DNA of 64,000 nucleotides from Streptomyces halstedii (GTDB taxonomy: Bacteria; Actinomycetota; Actinomycetes; Streptomycetales; Streptomycetaceae). Both the position numbers and the translations under genes were made by a program. Under the pieces are notes generated by a model, which saw only the letters and a program-made list of their open reading frames with translations, searched no databases and was not told the DNA's origin. Within the stretch, counting starts at the first letter, position 1, and the number at the start of each line of letters is the position of its first letter. Below are positions 1-7,857 of this stretch, in pieces. The DNA lies in assembly GCA_000720535.1 (NCBI GenBank), contig JOAZ01000014.1, positions 62,001 through 126,000 on the forward strand. Reading direction: 5' to 3'.

Positions 1-1795
1 GGGCCGGGACGACGCCGCGGATCTGGTGGAGCCGCTCGGCGCCGGCCTCCAGGGAGACGACGGAGCCGAGGAGGCCGCGGCTGTAGTGGTGGGCGGGGTC
101 GGTGAGGACGGACCGGGTGTCACCGACCTCGGCGAGCCGGCCCGCGTACATGACCGCGACCCGGTGCGAGAGGTCGCCGACCAGGGCGAGGTCGTGCGAG
201 ACCAGGACCATGGCGAAGCCGAGTTCGTCCCGGAGCCGGATGAGGAGTTCGACGACCTGGGCCTGGACGGTGACGTCGAGGGCGGTGGTCGGTTCGTCCG
301 CGATCAGCAGGCGGGGGCTGCGGGACAGGGCCATGGCGATGAGGACGCGCTGGCGTTGTCCGCCGGAGAGCTCGTGCGGGTAGCTGCGCAGGGTGCGTTC
401 GGGCGAGAGGCCGACGAGTTCGAGGAGTTCGGCGGGGGTCTTGGTGCCGCCGCGCGAGGTCAGCTGCCTGAGCTGGGTGCCGACGAGTACGGAGGGGTTG
501 AGGGAGGAGAGCGCGTCCTGGTAGACCATCGCGATCTCGGGGCCCATCAGGGCGCGGCGTTCCTTGGGCGGGAGCGTCAGCAGGTCCCGGCCGCGGTAGA
601 GGATCTCGCCGCTGACCTCGGCGTTGCGGGCGAGGAGGCCCATGACGGCGAGGCTGGTGATGGACTTGCCGCAGCCGGACTCGCCGACCAGGCCGAGGGT
701 CTCGCCCTCGTGGACGGTGAAGTTCAGCTTGTCGACGACGGGGATGTCGCCGTAGCGGTCGGGGAAGCGGATCGCCAGGTCGCGTACGACGAGGAGTGGG
801 TCGGCGTCCTCGGGTACCGGGGTGATGGTGGGCCCGGTGGCGTGGATGTGCCGGGCGAGCTTGGCGAGGGCGGCGTCGATGTCGGCGGTGGAGGAGGCCT
901 CGACGGGGTCCGGTGCCGTGGCGGCGGGGGCGGTGGCGCGGCCGCTCCTGGGCGCGGCGGAGGCGTCGGTGAGGCCTTCGGAGAGGATGTTGAGCGCCAG
1001 GACGGTGATCAGGAGGGCCAGGCCGGGGAAGAAGGTGGCCCACCAGCCGCCGGCCAGGAGGATCTGCCGTCCGTAGGCGAGGACGCTGCCCCAGCTGGGG
1101 TCGGGGTCCTGCACGCCGGCTCCGATGAAGGAGAGGCTGGCCTCGAAGATGATGGCTTCGGCGACCATGACGGTGGCGAACACCATGACGGGGGCCATGC
1201 AGTTGACGGCGACGTGGCGGAGCACGATGTAGCCGCGCCGGGCCCCGATGACCTTCTCGGCGGCGACGTAGTCCTCTCCGTACTGGGCGAGGACGTTGGC
1301 GCGTACGACGCGGGCCAGGGAGGGGGTGTAGACGAAGGCGATGGTGAAGATGATGACGGGGATGCTGGTGCCGAAGACGGCAACCAGGACGGCCGCGAGG
1401 GCGATCGGCGGGAACGACATCACGACGTCGAGGGTGCGCATGACCGATTCGTCGCCGAGCTTGCGCGAGGTGGCGGCGAGCGAGCCGAGCACGGCCCCGG
1501 CGACCAGGGCGACGGCGGTGGCGCCGAGCCCGATGATCAGGGAGTAGCGCGATCCGTGGACCACGCGGGCGAAGACGTCGCGGCCCGCGCGGTCGGTGCC
1601 GAACCAGTGGTCGCCGCTGGGTGCTTGGACCGGGGTGCCCGTGGTGAGCGGGTCCTGGGTGAGCAGCGGGGCGAGTACGGCGCCGAGGAGGACGACGATC
1701 AGGACGCCGAGGGCGACGCGTGAGGTGACCGGGAGGGCGCGGAAGGCGATGCCCGGTCGGGAGAGCTTCTTGGCCAGTCGGCCCGTGGCGAACAT
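1..1795 (-). CDS. ABC importer permease-ATPase fusion (DppC-DppD / SiaG-like), partial
   Basis: One uninterrupted frame from ATG at 1795 to the window edge (598 residues, C-terminus missing). Residues 1-275 are a DppC-type inner-membrane permease with several hydrophobic segments. After an Ala/Pro-rich linker, residues from about 335 form an oligopeptide-type ATPase: Walker A GESGCGKS ending at S378, signature LSGGQ at about 476, Walker B LLIADEP at 496-502. It starts one base after the stop of the DppB-like permease, so the two are co-transcribed. A second ATPase gene probably lies outside the window. The same architecture (permease fused to ATPase) is known for the Corynebacterium sialic acid importer SiaEFGI, as I recall it, and the adjacent sialidase and nan genes suggest this is a sialate importer. 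Peptide transport is the alternative. Confidence 0.9.
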   Translation of the reverse strand, partial: MFATGRLAKKLSRPGIAFRALPVTSRVALGVLIVVLLGAVLAPLLTQDPLTTGTPVQAPSGDHWFGTDRAGRDVFARVVHGSRYSLIIGLGATAVALVAGAVLGSLAATSRKLGDESVMRTLDVVMSFPPIALAAVLVAVFGTSIPVIIFTIAFVYTPSLARVVRANVLAQYGEDYVAAEKVIGARRGYIVLRHVAVNCMAPVMVFATVMVAEAIIFEASLSFIGAGVQDPDPSWGSVLAYGRQILLAGGWWATFFPGLALLITVLALNILSEGLTDASAAPRSGRATAPAATAPDPVEASSTADIDAALAKLARHIHATGPTITPVPEDADPLLVVRDLAIRFPDRYGDIPVVDKLNFTVHEGETLGLVGESGCGKSITSLAVMGLLARNAEVSGEILYRGRDLLTLPPKERRALMGPEIAMVYQDALSSLNPSVLVGTQLRQLTSRGGTKTPAELLELVGLSPERTLRSYPHELSGGQRQRVLIAMALSRSPRLLIADEPTTALDVTVQAQVVELLIRLRDELGFAMVLVSHDLALVGDLSHRVAVMYAGRLAEVGDTRSVLTDPAHHYSRGLLGSVVSLEAGAERLHQIRGVVPA

Positions 1796-1796
1796 G

Positions 1797-2747
1797 TCAC
1801 ACCGTCCTGATGCGCGGGTTGACCAGCAGGTAGAGCAGGTCGACGATGACGTTGACCACCAGGAAGGCGATGGCGATGGTCAGTACGGTGCCCTGCACCA
1901 GGGCGACGTCGCCGCCGGTGACACCTTCGAGGATGAGTTTGCCCATGCCGGGGAGGTCGAAGATCGCCTCGATGACGACGGCGCCGCTGAGCAGGTAGCC
2001 GACCTTGACGCCGAGCACGGTGAGCGGGGTGACGAGCGCGTTGCGCAGGACCGAGCGGATCACCAGGAAGACCGGCAGGCCGTTGCCCTGGGCGGTACGG
2101 ACGTAGTCGCGGTCGAGTTCGGCGACCATCGAGGTGCGGACCAGGCGGGCGAGCGACGCCGCGACGGGCACCGCGAGTGAGACGGCGGGCAGGGCCATGG
2201 TGGTGAGCCAGCCGCTGAACGAGTCGGCGGGGTTGGTGTATCCGCCGGTCGGGAAGATCCGGGTGTTCAGGGCGAACTGCTGGATGAGCAGGACGCCGAG
2301 CCAGAACGACGGGACGGCGACCCCGGCCATGGACAGGATCCGGAAGAGCTGGTCGGGCCAGCGGTCGCGGTACATGGCGCCCAGGACGCCGCCGACGACG
2401 GCGAGGACGACGGCGATGACCAGACCGAGGATCGTCAGCTGGAGCGTGAGCGGGAAGGCCGCGGTGATGCGGTCGATCACGGGCTGGCTCGGCGGGACGG
2501 TCATCCCGAGGTCGAAGTGGAGCAGTTGGCCGAGGAAGTCGAAGTAGCGGATCGGCAGCGGGTCGTTGAGCCCGTTGGCCTCGGCGAAGGCCTCTCTGGC
2601 CTCGGGTGAGGCGCCCTCTCCGAGCGCGTTGAGGGCCGGGTCGGCCGGCGAGAACTGCAGCACCACGAAGACCAGCAGTGCGATGCCGAGGATCATCACC
2701 GGCATCATCGCGACGCGGCGCAGCGCGAGCCGGAGAAAAGCAACCAT
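1797..2747 (-). CDS. ABC importer permease, DppB family (SiaF-like)
   Basis: 316-residue inner-membrane permease of the peptide/nickel (SBP5) class. It has an N-terminal transmembrane helix, a periplasmic loop with the usual NDP-like segment (NGLNDPLPIRYF), five further membrane segments and the EAA-type loop ahead of the last helices (EAIFDLPGMGKL). It follows the binding-protein gene by 73 bp and precedes the permease-ATPase fusion by one base. It would form the heterodimeric channel with the permease half of that fusion. The substrate cannot be read from the sequence; sialic acid is inferred from the island context. Confidence 0.93.
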   Translation of the reverse strand: MVAFLRLALRRVAMMPVMILGIALLVFVVLQFSPADPALNALGEGASPEAREAFAEANGLNDPLPIRYFDFLGQLLHFDLGMTVPPSQPVIDRITAAFPLTLQLTILGLVIAVVLAVVGGVLGAMYRDRWPDQLFRILSMAGVAVPSFWLGVLLIQQFALNTRIFPTGGYTNPADSFSGWLTTMALPAVSLAVPVAASLARLVRTSMVAELDRDYVRTAQGNGLPVFLVIRSVLRNALVTPLTVLGVKVGYLLSGAVVIEAIFDLPGMGKLILEGVTGGDVALVQGTVLTIAIAFLVVNVIVDLLYLLVNPRIRTV

Positions 2748-2778
2748 CGTCGGGTTCCTTGCGATTGGGCGGACAGCG

Positions 2779-2812
2779 GGTCCGGGCCGCCGGGGAGGCG
2801 GCGGCCCGGACC
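2779..2812 (-). terminator. Intra-operon hairpin between binding protein and permease
   Basis: Perfect 13-bp inverted repeat (GGTCCGGGCCGCC at 2779-2791, complement at 2800-2812) with an 8-nt loop and no T-tract. It lies between the solute-binding-protein gene and the permease genes. Such hairpins commonly stabilise the upstream message or partly terminate, so that binding protein exceeds permease. This role is inferred. Confidence 0.6.
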
Positions 2813-2820
2813 GGTGGGCG

Positions 2821-4416
2821 TCAGGCGCGGCCGACGTCCACGAAGGACAGGCCCGTGGTGGGGAGCGGCTTGAAGCCGGTGAGGGCCTTGTCGTTCCACG
2901 CGGTGGGCAGCTTGCGGTGGAGGATCGGGTAGAGCGGGACCTCGTCGGCGATCAGGTCGGTGACCTCGCCCCACAGCTGCTTGCGGGTGGCCTCGTCGGC
3001 GGACTGCGCCGCCTTGTCGAGGAGCTGCTTGGTCTTCTTGTACTCGGCGCTCTTGCTCCAGTTGTAGCGGGTCTCGGGCCAGAGGCCGTAGTAGAACCAG
3101 CGCAGCAGGAGGTCGACGTCGTTGCCGAAGACGGACGGGTCGCCGGGGGCCACCAGGACCTCGTACTTGCCCGTGTCGACCTTGGCGTACTGGGCCGCGG
3201 ACTGGGCGATGTCGAGCTTCGCCTCGATGCCCGCCGCCGCCCAGCTCTCCTTGAGCAGGGGGGCGATGTCCTTGACCCAGCCGGTGTCGGTGGTCAGGAC
3301 GGTGAACTTGAGGTCCTTCACGCCGGCTTCGGCGAGCAGCTTCTTCGCCTTGGCCACGTCGTGGGTGTAGACCGTGGCGGCCTTGTGGTACTCGGGGTGG
3401 GTGGCGGGGACGTATCCCGTGGCGGCTGACGCGTTGCCGACCATGGCGGTCTTGATGATCTTCTCGGTGTCCAGCGCGTAGTGCAGGGCCTGGCGGACCC
3501 GCTTGTCGGCGAACCGCTTGTCGGCGGTGTTGAACATCAGGAAGAGCAGGCCGAAGGACTGCACGGAGTCGGTCTTCGCCGTGGCGGCGAGTCCGGCGAC
3601 GTCGATGTAGGGCACGTCCTCGATGGCCTGGACGCGGCCGGACTGCATGGCGCTGACGCGGGCCGACTGGTCCGCGATCAGCCGCCAGATCATCTTCTTG
3701 GCCTTGGCGGGGTGGGGGCCGTTGTACGTGTCGTACTTCTCGAAGACGATCTTGTCCTCGCGGGTGGCCGAGATGAACTTGTAGGGGCCCGAGCCGACGG
3801 GCTTGGCGTCGAATCCCTTGACGTCGGCCTCGACGATCTTCTTGGGCACGATGCGGGCGACGGCGATGCGGGAGGGGAAGAGCGCGAAGGCGTACTTGAG
3901 CTTGAACTCGACCGTCTTGGTGTCGACGGCGGTGATCGTGTCGATGAAGGGCACGAACTGCGCCATCAGCGAGGAGTTCCTCGGGTCCAGGATGCGTTCG
4001 AAGCTGAAGACCACGTCCTCGGCGGTGACCGGGGAGCCGTCGTGGAAGGTCGCGCCGTCCCGCAGGGTGGCGCGGTAGGTGGTGGCGTTGATCTTCTTCG
4101 GCATCTCCGTGGCGAGCGCGGGCGCGGCCACGAGTGTTGCCGGATCGAGATCCACGAGGCCCTCGAAGATGTGCATATTGGCGGCGTACGGCGTGGCGCC
4201 CGAGGTGATCATCGGGTCGAACCCGGTCGACAGGGGGTACGAGAGACCGGCCTCGATGGTGCCGCTGCCATCGCCCTTGCCCGCCGCGCCGTCGGCGGTC
4301 GAGGAGGGTCCACCGCACGCGGAAAGGCTTGCCGTGATGGCGGCGGCCGCGCCGATGACGCCGGTGTAACGCAGGAAGGTGCGGCGCTCGACGCCGGCTG
4401 GCCTCAGCTCGGGCAC
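2821..4416 (-). CDS. SBP family 5 lipoprotein, ABC importer (SiaE-like)
   Basis: 531-residue extracellular substrate-binding lipoprotein of the DppA/OppA class. The N-terminus has a twin-arginine-type motif (RRTFLRYTG, residues 11-19) and a lipobox LSAC with acceptor Cys34. It is therefore probably Tat-exported and lipid-anchored. The body shows the class-5 hallmarks (the YRATLRDGATFHDGSPVTAEDVVFSFER segment family, cut here). GTG start at 4416 is preceded by GGAGGA. It is the first gene of the minus-strand transporter operon, with a candidate promoter and operator about 90-140 bp upstream. SBP5 proteins bind peptides, nickel or sugars. Sialic acid is inferred from the divergent regulator and the nearby sialidase and lyase genes. 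Confidence 0.92.
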   Translation of the reverse strand: MPELRPAGVERRTFLRYTGVIGAAAAITASLSACGGPSSTADGAAGKGDGSGTIEAGLSYPLSTGFDPMITSGATPYAANMHIFEGLVDLDPATLVAAPALATEMPKKINATTYRATLRDGATFHDGSPVTAEDVVFSFERILDPRNSSLMAQFVPFIDTITAVDTKTVEFKLKYAFALFPSRIAVARIVPKKIVEADVKGFDAKPVGSGPYKFISATREDKIVFEKYDTYNGPHPAKAKKMIWRLIADQSARVSAMQSGRVQAIEDVPYIDVAGLAATAKTDSVQSFGLLFLMFNTADKRFADKRVRQALHYALDTEKIIKTAMVGNASAATGYVPATHPEYHKAATVYTHDVAKAKKLLAEAGVKDLKFTVLTTDTGWVKDIAPLLKESWAAAGIEAKLDIAQSAAQYAKVDTGKYEVLVAPGDPSVFGNDVDLLLRWFYYGLWPETRYNWSKSAEYKKTKQLLDKAAQSADEATRKQLWGEVTDLIADEVPLYPILHRKLPTAWNDKALTGFKPLPTTGLSFVDVGRA

Positions 4417-4502
4417 GGGTCCTCCAAGGGACGTGAGGGGTGGGGGATGGATGAGGAAAGGGCTGTTTCGACGGCTGTCGGGGACCGATGAACCGCCGAG
4501 CG

Positions 4503-4553
4503 TCAGACGTCAGATGTCTGATGCCTTGATAGCGTGGGAACGTAGCTTGACAA
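4503..4553 (-). promoter_or_regulatory. Transporter promoter with GntR-type operator (site A)
   Basis: Reading the minus strand, TTGTCA (4553-4548) and TATCAA (4531-4526) are 16 bp apart. Eight bases after the -10 begins the 13-bp near-palindrome GACATCTGACGTC (4518-4506), embedded in a 19-bp sequence with outer arms TCAGAC/GTCTGA (4503-4521). The same core recurs at 5419 and 12181 in the same position relative to putative promoters. A repressor bound here would block transcription initiation of the importer, and it may also affect the divergent regulator gene. Confidence 0.65.
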
Positions 4554-4585
4554 TCGAGAGGGGTCAAGAGGTGGGGAGTTCAGAT

Positions 4586-5317
4586 ATGTCCGGCACACGA
4601 CCCGGTCGCACCCTGTTGCGGCAGGAAGTCGTCGAGGGCATCAAGCGCTACATCCTCGACGAGCGGCTGCGCCCCGGGGACCCGCTGCCGACGGAGCCGG
4701 CCCTGTGCGAGGCGCTGGGCGCCAGCCGTTCCAGCGTCCGGGAGGCCGTCAAGATCCTCGACGCCCTGGACATCGTGGAGGTGCGCCACGGCCACGGAAC
4801 GTACGTGGGCCGGCTCAGCCTGTCCGCGCTGGTGGAGAGCCTGACCTTCCGCGGGCTGCTCTCCCCCGACGACGACTTCCAGGTGATGGCCGACCTCGTG
4901 GACGTGCGGGAGCTCTTCGAGCGGGGCATGGCCGACCGGATCGTCTCCTCGCTGAGCGCGGAGCAGCTCGACACCCTGGAGGGCCTGGTCGGGACCATGC
5001 GGGCCACCGGGGTGGGCGACGGGCACGGCTTCGTGGCGGCGGACCGGGCCTTCCACGCGCTGCTCGTGGCCCCCCTCGGCAACGAGCTGATCGGCCAGCT
5101 GTCGATGGCCTTCTGGGACGTGTACACGATCGTCGCGCCGCATCTGGACGGCTTCACCCACGCCGACGAGACGGAGACGATCACCGCCCACCAGAACATC
5201 GTGGACGCGGCCCGGGCCGGGGACATCAGCGCGTTCCTCAAGGCCCTCGGCGAGCACTACGCACCGGTCAGGCGGCGGATCGCCGAGGCCAGGGCGCGCG
5301 GGGCGGACCAGGTCTGA
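4586..5317 (+). CDS. FadR-type GntR regulator 1, probable NanR-like repressor
   Basis: 243 residues. The N-terminal GntR winged helix (residues about 12-75; DPLPTEPALCEALGASRSS, then REAVKILDALDIVEVRHGHGTYVG) is followed by an all-helical FCD effector domain with the metal/ligand-type His and Asp residues of the family (DRAFH, later AHQNI). ATG at 4586 is preceded by GGGGAG. A longer frame exists upstream, but it runs through the operator. The gene is divergent from the sialate-type importer and upstream of the esterase-sialidase genes, both of which carry the GACATCTGACGTC site. It is therefore the best candidate for the regulator of the island, with sialate or a derivative as inducer (inference). 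The second FadR-type protein at 11335 is the rival. Confidence 0.9.
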   Translation: MSGTRPGRTLLRQEVVEGIKRYILDERLRPGDPLPTEPALCEALGASRSSVREAVKILDALDIVEVRHGHGTYVGRLSLSALVESLTFRGLLSPDDDFQVMADLVDVRELFERGMADRIVSSLSAEQLDTLEGLVGTMRATGVGDGHGFVAADRAFHALLVAPLGNELIGQLSMAFWDVYTIVAPHLDGFTHADETETITAHQNIVDAARAGDISAFLKALGEHYAPVRRRIAEARARGADQV

Positions 5318-5374
5318 CCGGGGACGCCCCGTCCCGCCCCACCCCGGGGCGGGAGCCCCTCCCCCGCCCCACCC

Positions 5375-5431
5375 TTGACGCCCGGCCGCGAAGCTCTCTA
5401 GGGTCCCGTTGCCACCAGGACATCTGACGTC
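5375..5431 (+). promoter_or_regulatory. Promoter and operator (site B) of esterase-sialidase genes
   Basis: TTGACG (5375-5380), 18 bp, then TAGGGT (5399-5404) gives a good Streptomyces vegetative promoter. The core GACATCTGACGTC at 5419-5431 falls at about +8 to +20. It matches the reverse complement of site A perfectly over 13 bp. Repression of the 5472-9303 genes is the likely outcome. Confidence 0.7.
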
Positions 5432-5471
5432 TTCTGTCCTGCCGCTTCCCGTACCCCTGGAGGGCACAGCC

Positions 5472-6476
5472 ATGCCGTCGGCCGATCTCCCGCTCGCGGA
5501 CTGCCTCACCTACCGGCCCGAACTCCCGCTGCCGGACGGCTTCGACGACTTCTGGTCCGCCACGCTCGCCGAGGCGCCCCACGACGGAACACCGGACAAG
5601 CCGCGGTTCAAGGAGGTCGACTGCGGGCTGACACAGGTGCGTACGTACGACGTGAGCATCCCTGGGTACGGCGGCCGTCCGGTGCGCGGCTGGCTGCGGA
5701 TGCCAGCCGGGGCCACCGAACCACTGGGCTGCGTCGTGGAGTTCCTCGGTTACGGGCGCGGACGGGGGCTGGCGCACGAGCAGTTGACCTGGGCCTGCGC
5801 CGGATACGCGCACCTGGTCATGGACACCCGGGGGCAGGGCTGGTCGGCGGCGGGCGGGGTCACCGCCGACACCGACCCCGGGGCGTCCGGGACCGTGCCG
5901 GGCTTCCTGACCCGGGGCGTCGAGAGCCCCGAAACGTACTACTACCGGCGGGTGTTCACCGACGCGGTGCGCTGCGTGGAGGCGATGCGCGAGCACCCCG
6001 AGGTCGATCCCGCCCGCGTCGTGGTGACCGGGGTGAGCCAGGGCGGCGGTATCGCGCTGGCGGTCGCCGGGCTGGTGGACGGGCTGGCCGGGGTGATGCC
6101 GGACGTGCCGTTCCTCTGCAACATCCCCCGGGCCGCGCGGATCGCCGGAGCCCCGCCGTACACCGAGATCGCCGCCTACCTCCAGCTCCACCGTGACCGC
6201 ACCGCGTCCGTCTTCCGCACGCTGTCGTACTTCGACGCGGCGCACCACGCCACCCGGGCGACCGCGCCCGCGCTGTTCTCCATCGCGATGATGGACGAGA
6301 TCTGTCCGCCCTCCACCTGCTTCACGGCCTACCACCGCTACGCGGGCCCCAAGGACGTGCGGGTCTACGAGTTCAACGGCCACGAGGGCGGCACCGAGCA
6401 CCACCGGGCGGAACAACTGGCCTGGGTGCGCTCCCTGTTCGCCGGCCTGCCGACCGGGCAGGCCGCCCTCTCCTGA
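5472..6476 (+). CDS. Acetyl esterase, CE7 family (cephalosporin-C deacetylase/acetylxylan esterase type)
   Basis: 334-residue alpha/beta hydrolase with all three CE7 signatures: RGQ (120-122), GVSQG (187-191, nucleophile Ser189) and HE near the C-terminus (NGHEGG), plus the acid Asp in MMDEICPP. There is no signal peptide, so it is cytoplasmic. Start ATG 5472 follows CTGGAGGG; an upstream in-frame TTG would overlap the operator. CE7 enzymes remove acetyl groups from small acetylated sugars. Being first in a sialidase operon under site B, it may de-O-acetylate imported sialic acid, but activity on xylo-oligosaccharides or other acetyl esters cannot be excluded. Confidence 0.88.
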   Translation: MPSADLPLADCLTYRPELPLPDGFDDFWSATLAEAPHDGTPDKPRFKEVDCGLTQVRTYDVSIPGYGGRPVRGWLRMPAGATEPLGCVVEFLGYGRGRGLAHEQLTWACAGYAHLVMDTRGQGWSAAGGVTADTDPGASGTVPGFLTRGVESPETYYYRRVFTDAVRCVEAMREHPEVDPARVVVTGVSQGGGIALAVAGLVDGLAGVMPDVPFLCNIPRAARIAGAPPYTEIAAYLQLHRDRTASVFRTLSYFDAAHHATRATAPALFSIAMMDEICPPSTCFTAYHRYAGPKDVRVYEFNGHEGGTEHHRAEQLAWVRSLFAGLPTGQAALS

Positions 6477-6490
6477 CCGGAGGAAGCTCC

Positions 6491-7786
6491 GTGCGCAGAC
6501 GTTCCATGCTCCTTGCCGCAGGGGCGGCGGCCCTGACCGGCCCCCTGGCCGGCCACGCCTTCGCCGCTTCCACCAGCGGCCCGCTGGTGGACCACGGCAC
6601 AGCCGTGGACCTGGACGGGGGCGGGCAGGTCGACCTGTCGCCCCAGGTGGGGGCCGTGGCCCCACTCACCACGGGAACGATCCTCGTCACCTTCCGCACC
6701 ACGAGCCACCACGACGCGATGACGCTGATCAGCGCGTCCGATCCGTCCACCCCTTCCTCCAACCTCACGCTGAACCTCAGCGGCGGAGCCCTGCAGTTCT
6801 CGGTACGGCAGCGGGGCGCCGTACTCGTCAATGTCATGACCAGGACACGGTACGACGACGGGCGGCAGCACACCGTCGCCGTCACCGTGGACGGCACCGG
6901 AACCCGCCTCCACGCGGGCGGCCACGTGGTGTTCGAGACGGCGAGCCGTCCGTTCTTCGGCAGCGTGTCAGGGCTGACCGCCCTGACGCTCGGAGCGAAC
7001 CGGGACAGTGACCACCCGTCCGGCGAATGGTTCTTCACCGGCACCGTCGAGCGGGCCGCGGTCTGGGACCGGGTGCTCGACGCGGGCGAACTGGTGGCCC
7101 AGTGCCCGCGACCGGTCGTCCCCGACCACGGCCGGATCTCCACGATCCTCAACAGCGACACCCCCGCCACCTGGGTCTTCACCGGCGACAGCATCACCCA
7201 CGGCGCCCAGCACACCAACGGCTGGCGCAGCTACCCGGAGCACTGGACCGAGCGCGTCCGCTGGGAACTGGGCAAGCCGAAGAACCGCGACTTCGTGATC
7301 GATTCGGGGGTGAGCGGTGCCACGAGCGCCGATCTCACCGCCTCCTTCGGCGATCGGGTCACCGCCTTCTCGCCGAAGGTCGTCTCGATCATGATCGGGA
7401 CCAACGACATCGCGACGTCGGGCCTCGGCCTGGAGGCCTACCGGGCCAATCTCGTCTCGCTGGTCGGTTCGGTGCGCGCGTTGCCCGGATCGCCGGTGCC
7501 CGTCCTACAGGCGCCCAACCCGGTCGATCCGGCCAAGTGGCCCGGCCGGGTCGCCCTCTCGGGCTACGCGCGGGTCATGGGCGAGGTGGCCGCGCAGCAG
7601 AACGTGGTCTTCGTCGACCACTACGACGACTGGCTGACCGGAAACGGCGGCCAGGTCCCCCTGTCCCTGCTCAACGACGGGCTCCACCCCAACGAGCGGG
7701 GCCATCACCGGATCGCCCTGAAGATGATCGAGGAACTGCAGATCTTCGACTCCGGCAGCCGGGTGTGCACCCTTTCCATCCCCTGA
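6491..7786 (+). CDS. Secreted LamG-SGNH esterase
   Basis: 431 residues. The N-terminus is a twin-arginine-like signal (RRRSMLLAAG...HAFA). A concanavalin/LamG-like beta-sandwich spans about residues 30-205 and would bind glycans. A GDSL/SGNH hydrolase domain follows, with block I GDSIT (Ser234), block III GTND (303-306) and block V DGLH (396-399). GTG start follows GGAGGA, 14 bp after the CE7 esterase gene and 71 bp before the sialidase. A carbohydrate-binding secreted esterase next to a sialidase would fit removal of O-acetyl groups from sialoglycans, opening them to the sialidase. That substrate is an inference. Confidence 0.87.
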   Translation: MRRRSMLLAAGAAALTGPLAGHAFAASTSGPLVDHGTAVDLDGGGQVDLSPQVGAVAPLTTGTILVTFRTTSHHDAMTLISASDPSTPSSNLTLNLSGGALQFSVRQRGAVLVNVMTRTRYDDGRQHTVAVTVDGTGTRLHAGGHVVFETASRPFFGSVSGLTALTLGANRDSDHPSGEWFFTGTVERAAVWDRVLDAGELVAQCPRPVVPDHGRISTILNSDTPATWVFTGDSITHGAQHTNGWRSYPEHWTERVRWELGKPKNRDFVIDSGVSGATSADLTASFGDRVTAFSPKVVSIMIGTNDIATSGLGLEAYRANLVSLVGSVRALPGSPVPVLQAPNPVDPAKWPGRVALSGYARVMGEVAAQQNVVFVDHYDDWLTGNGGQVPLSLLNDGLHPNERGHHRIALKMIEELQIFDSGSRVCTLSIP

Positions 7787-7857
7787 CGCGTCGGCCCGTC
7801 ACGCCGCGCTCCGCTCCCTCTCCGCACCTCTCCCCCTCACAAGAAGAGAGATCGTTC

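Noticed and set aside
26-1723. Long plus-strand open frame (565 codons)
   Set aside because: Antisense shadow of the permease-ATPase fusion; its translation is Gly/Asp/Glu-rich without domains, while the minus frame has complete ABC motifs.
4379-4585. N-terminal extension of GntR regulator 1
   Set aside because: Would run through the operator and promoter; the start at 4586 has a ribosome site and gives the family N-terminus.
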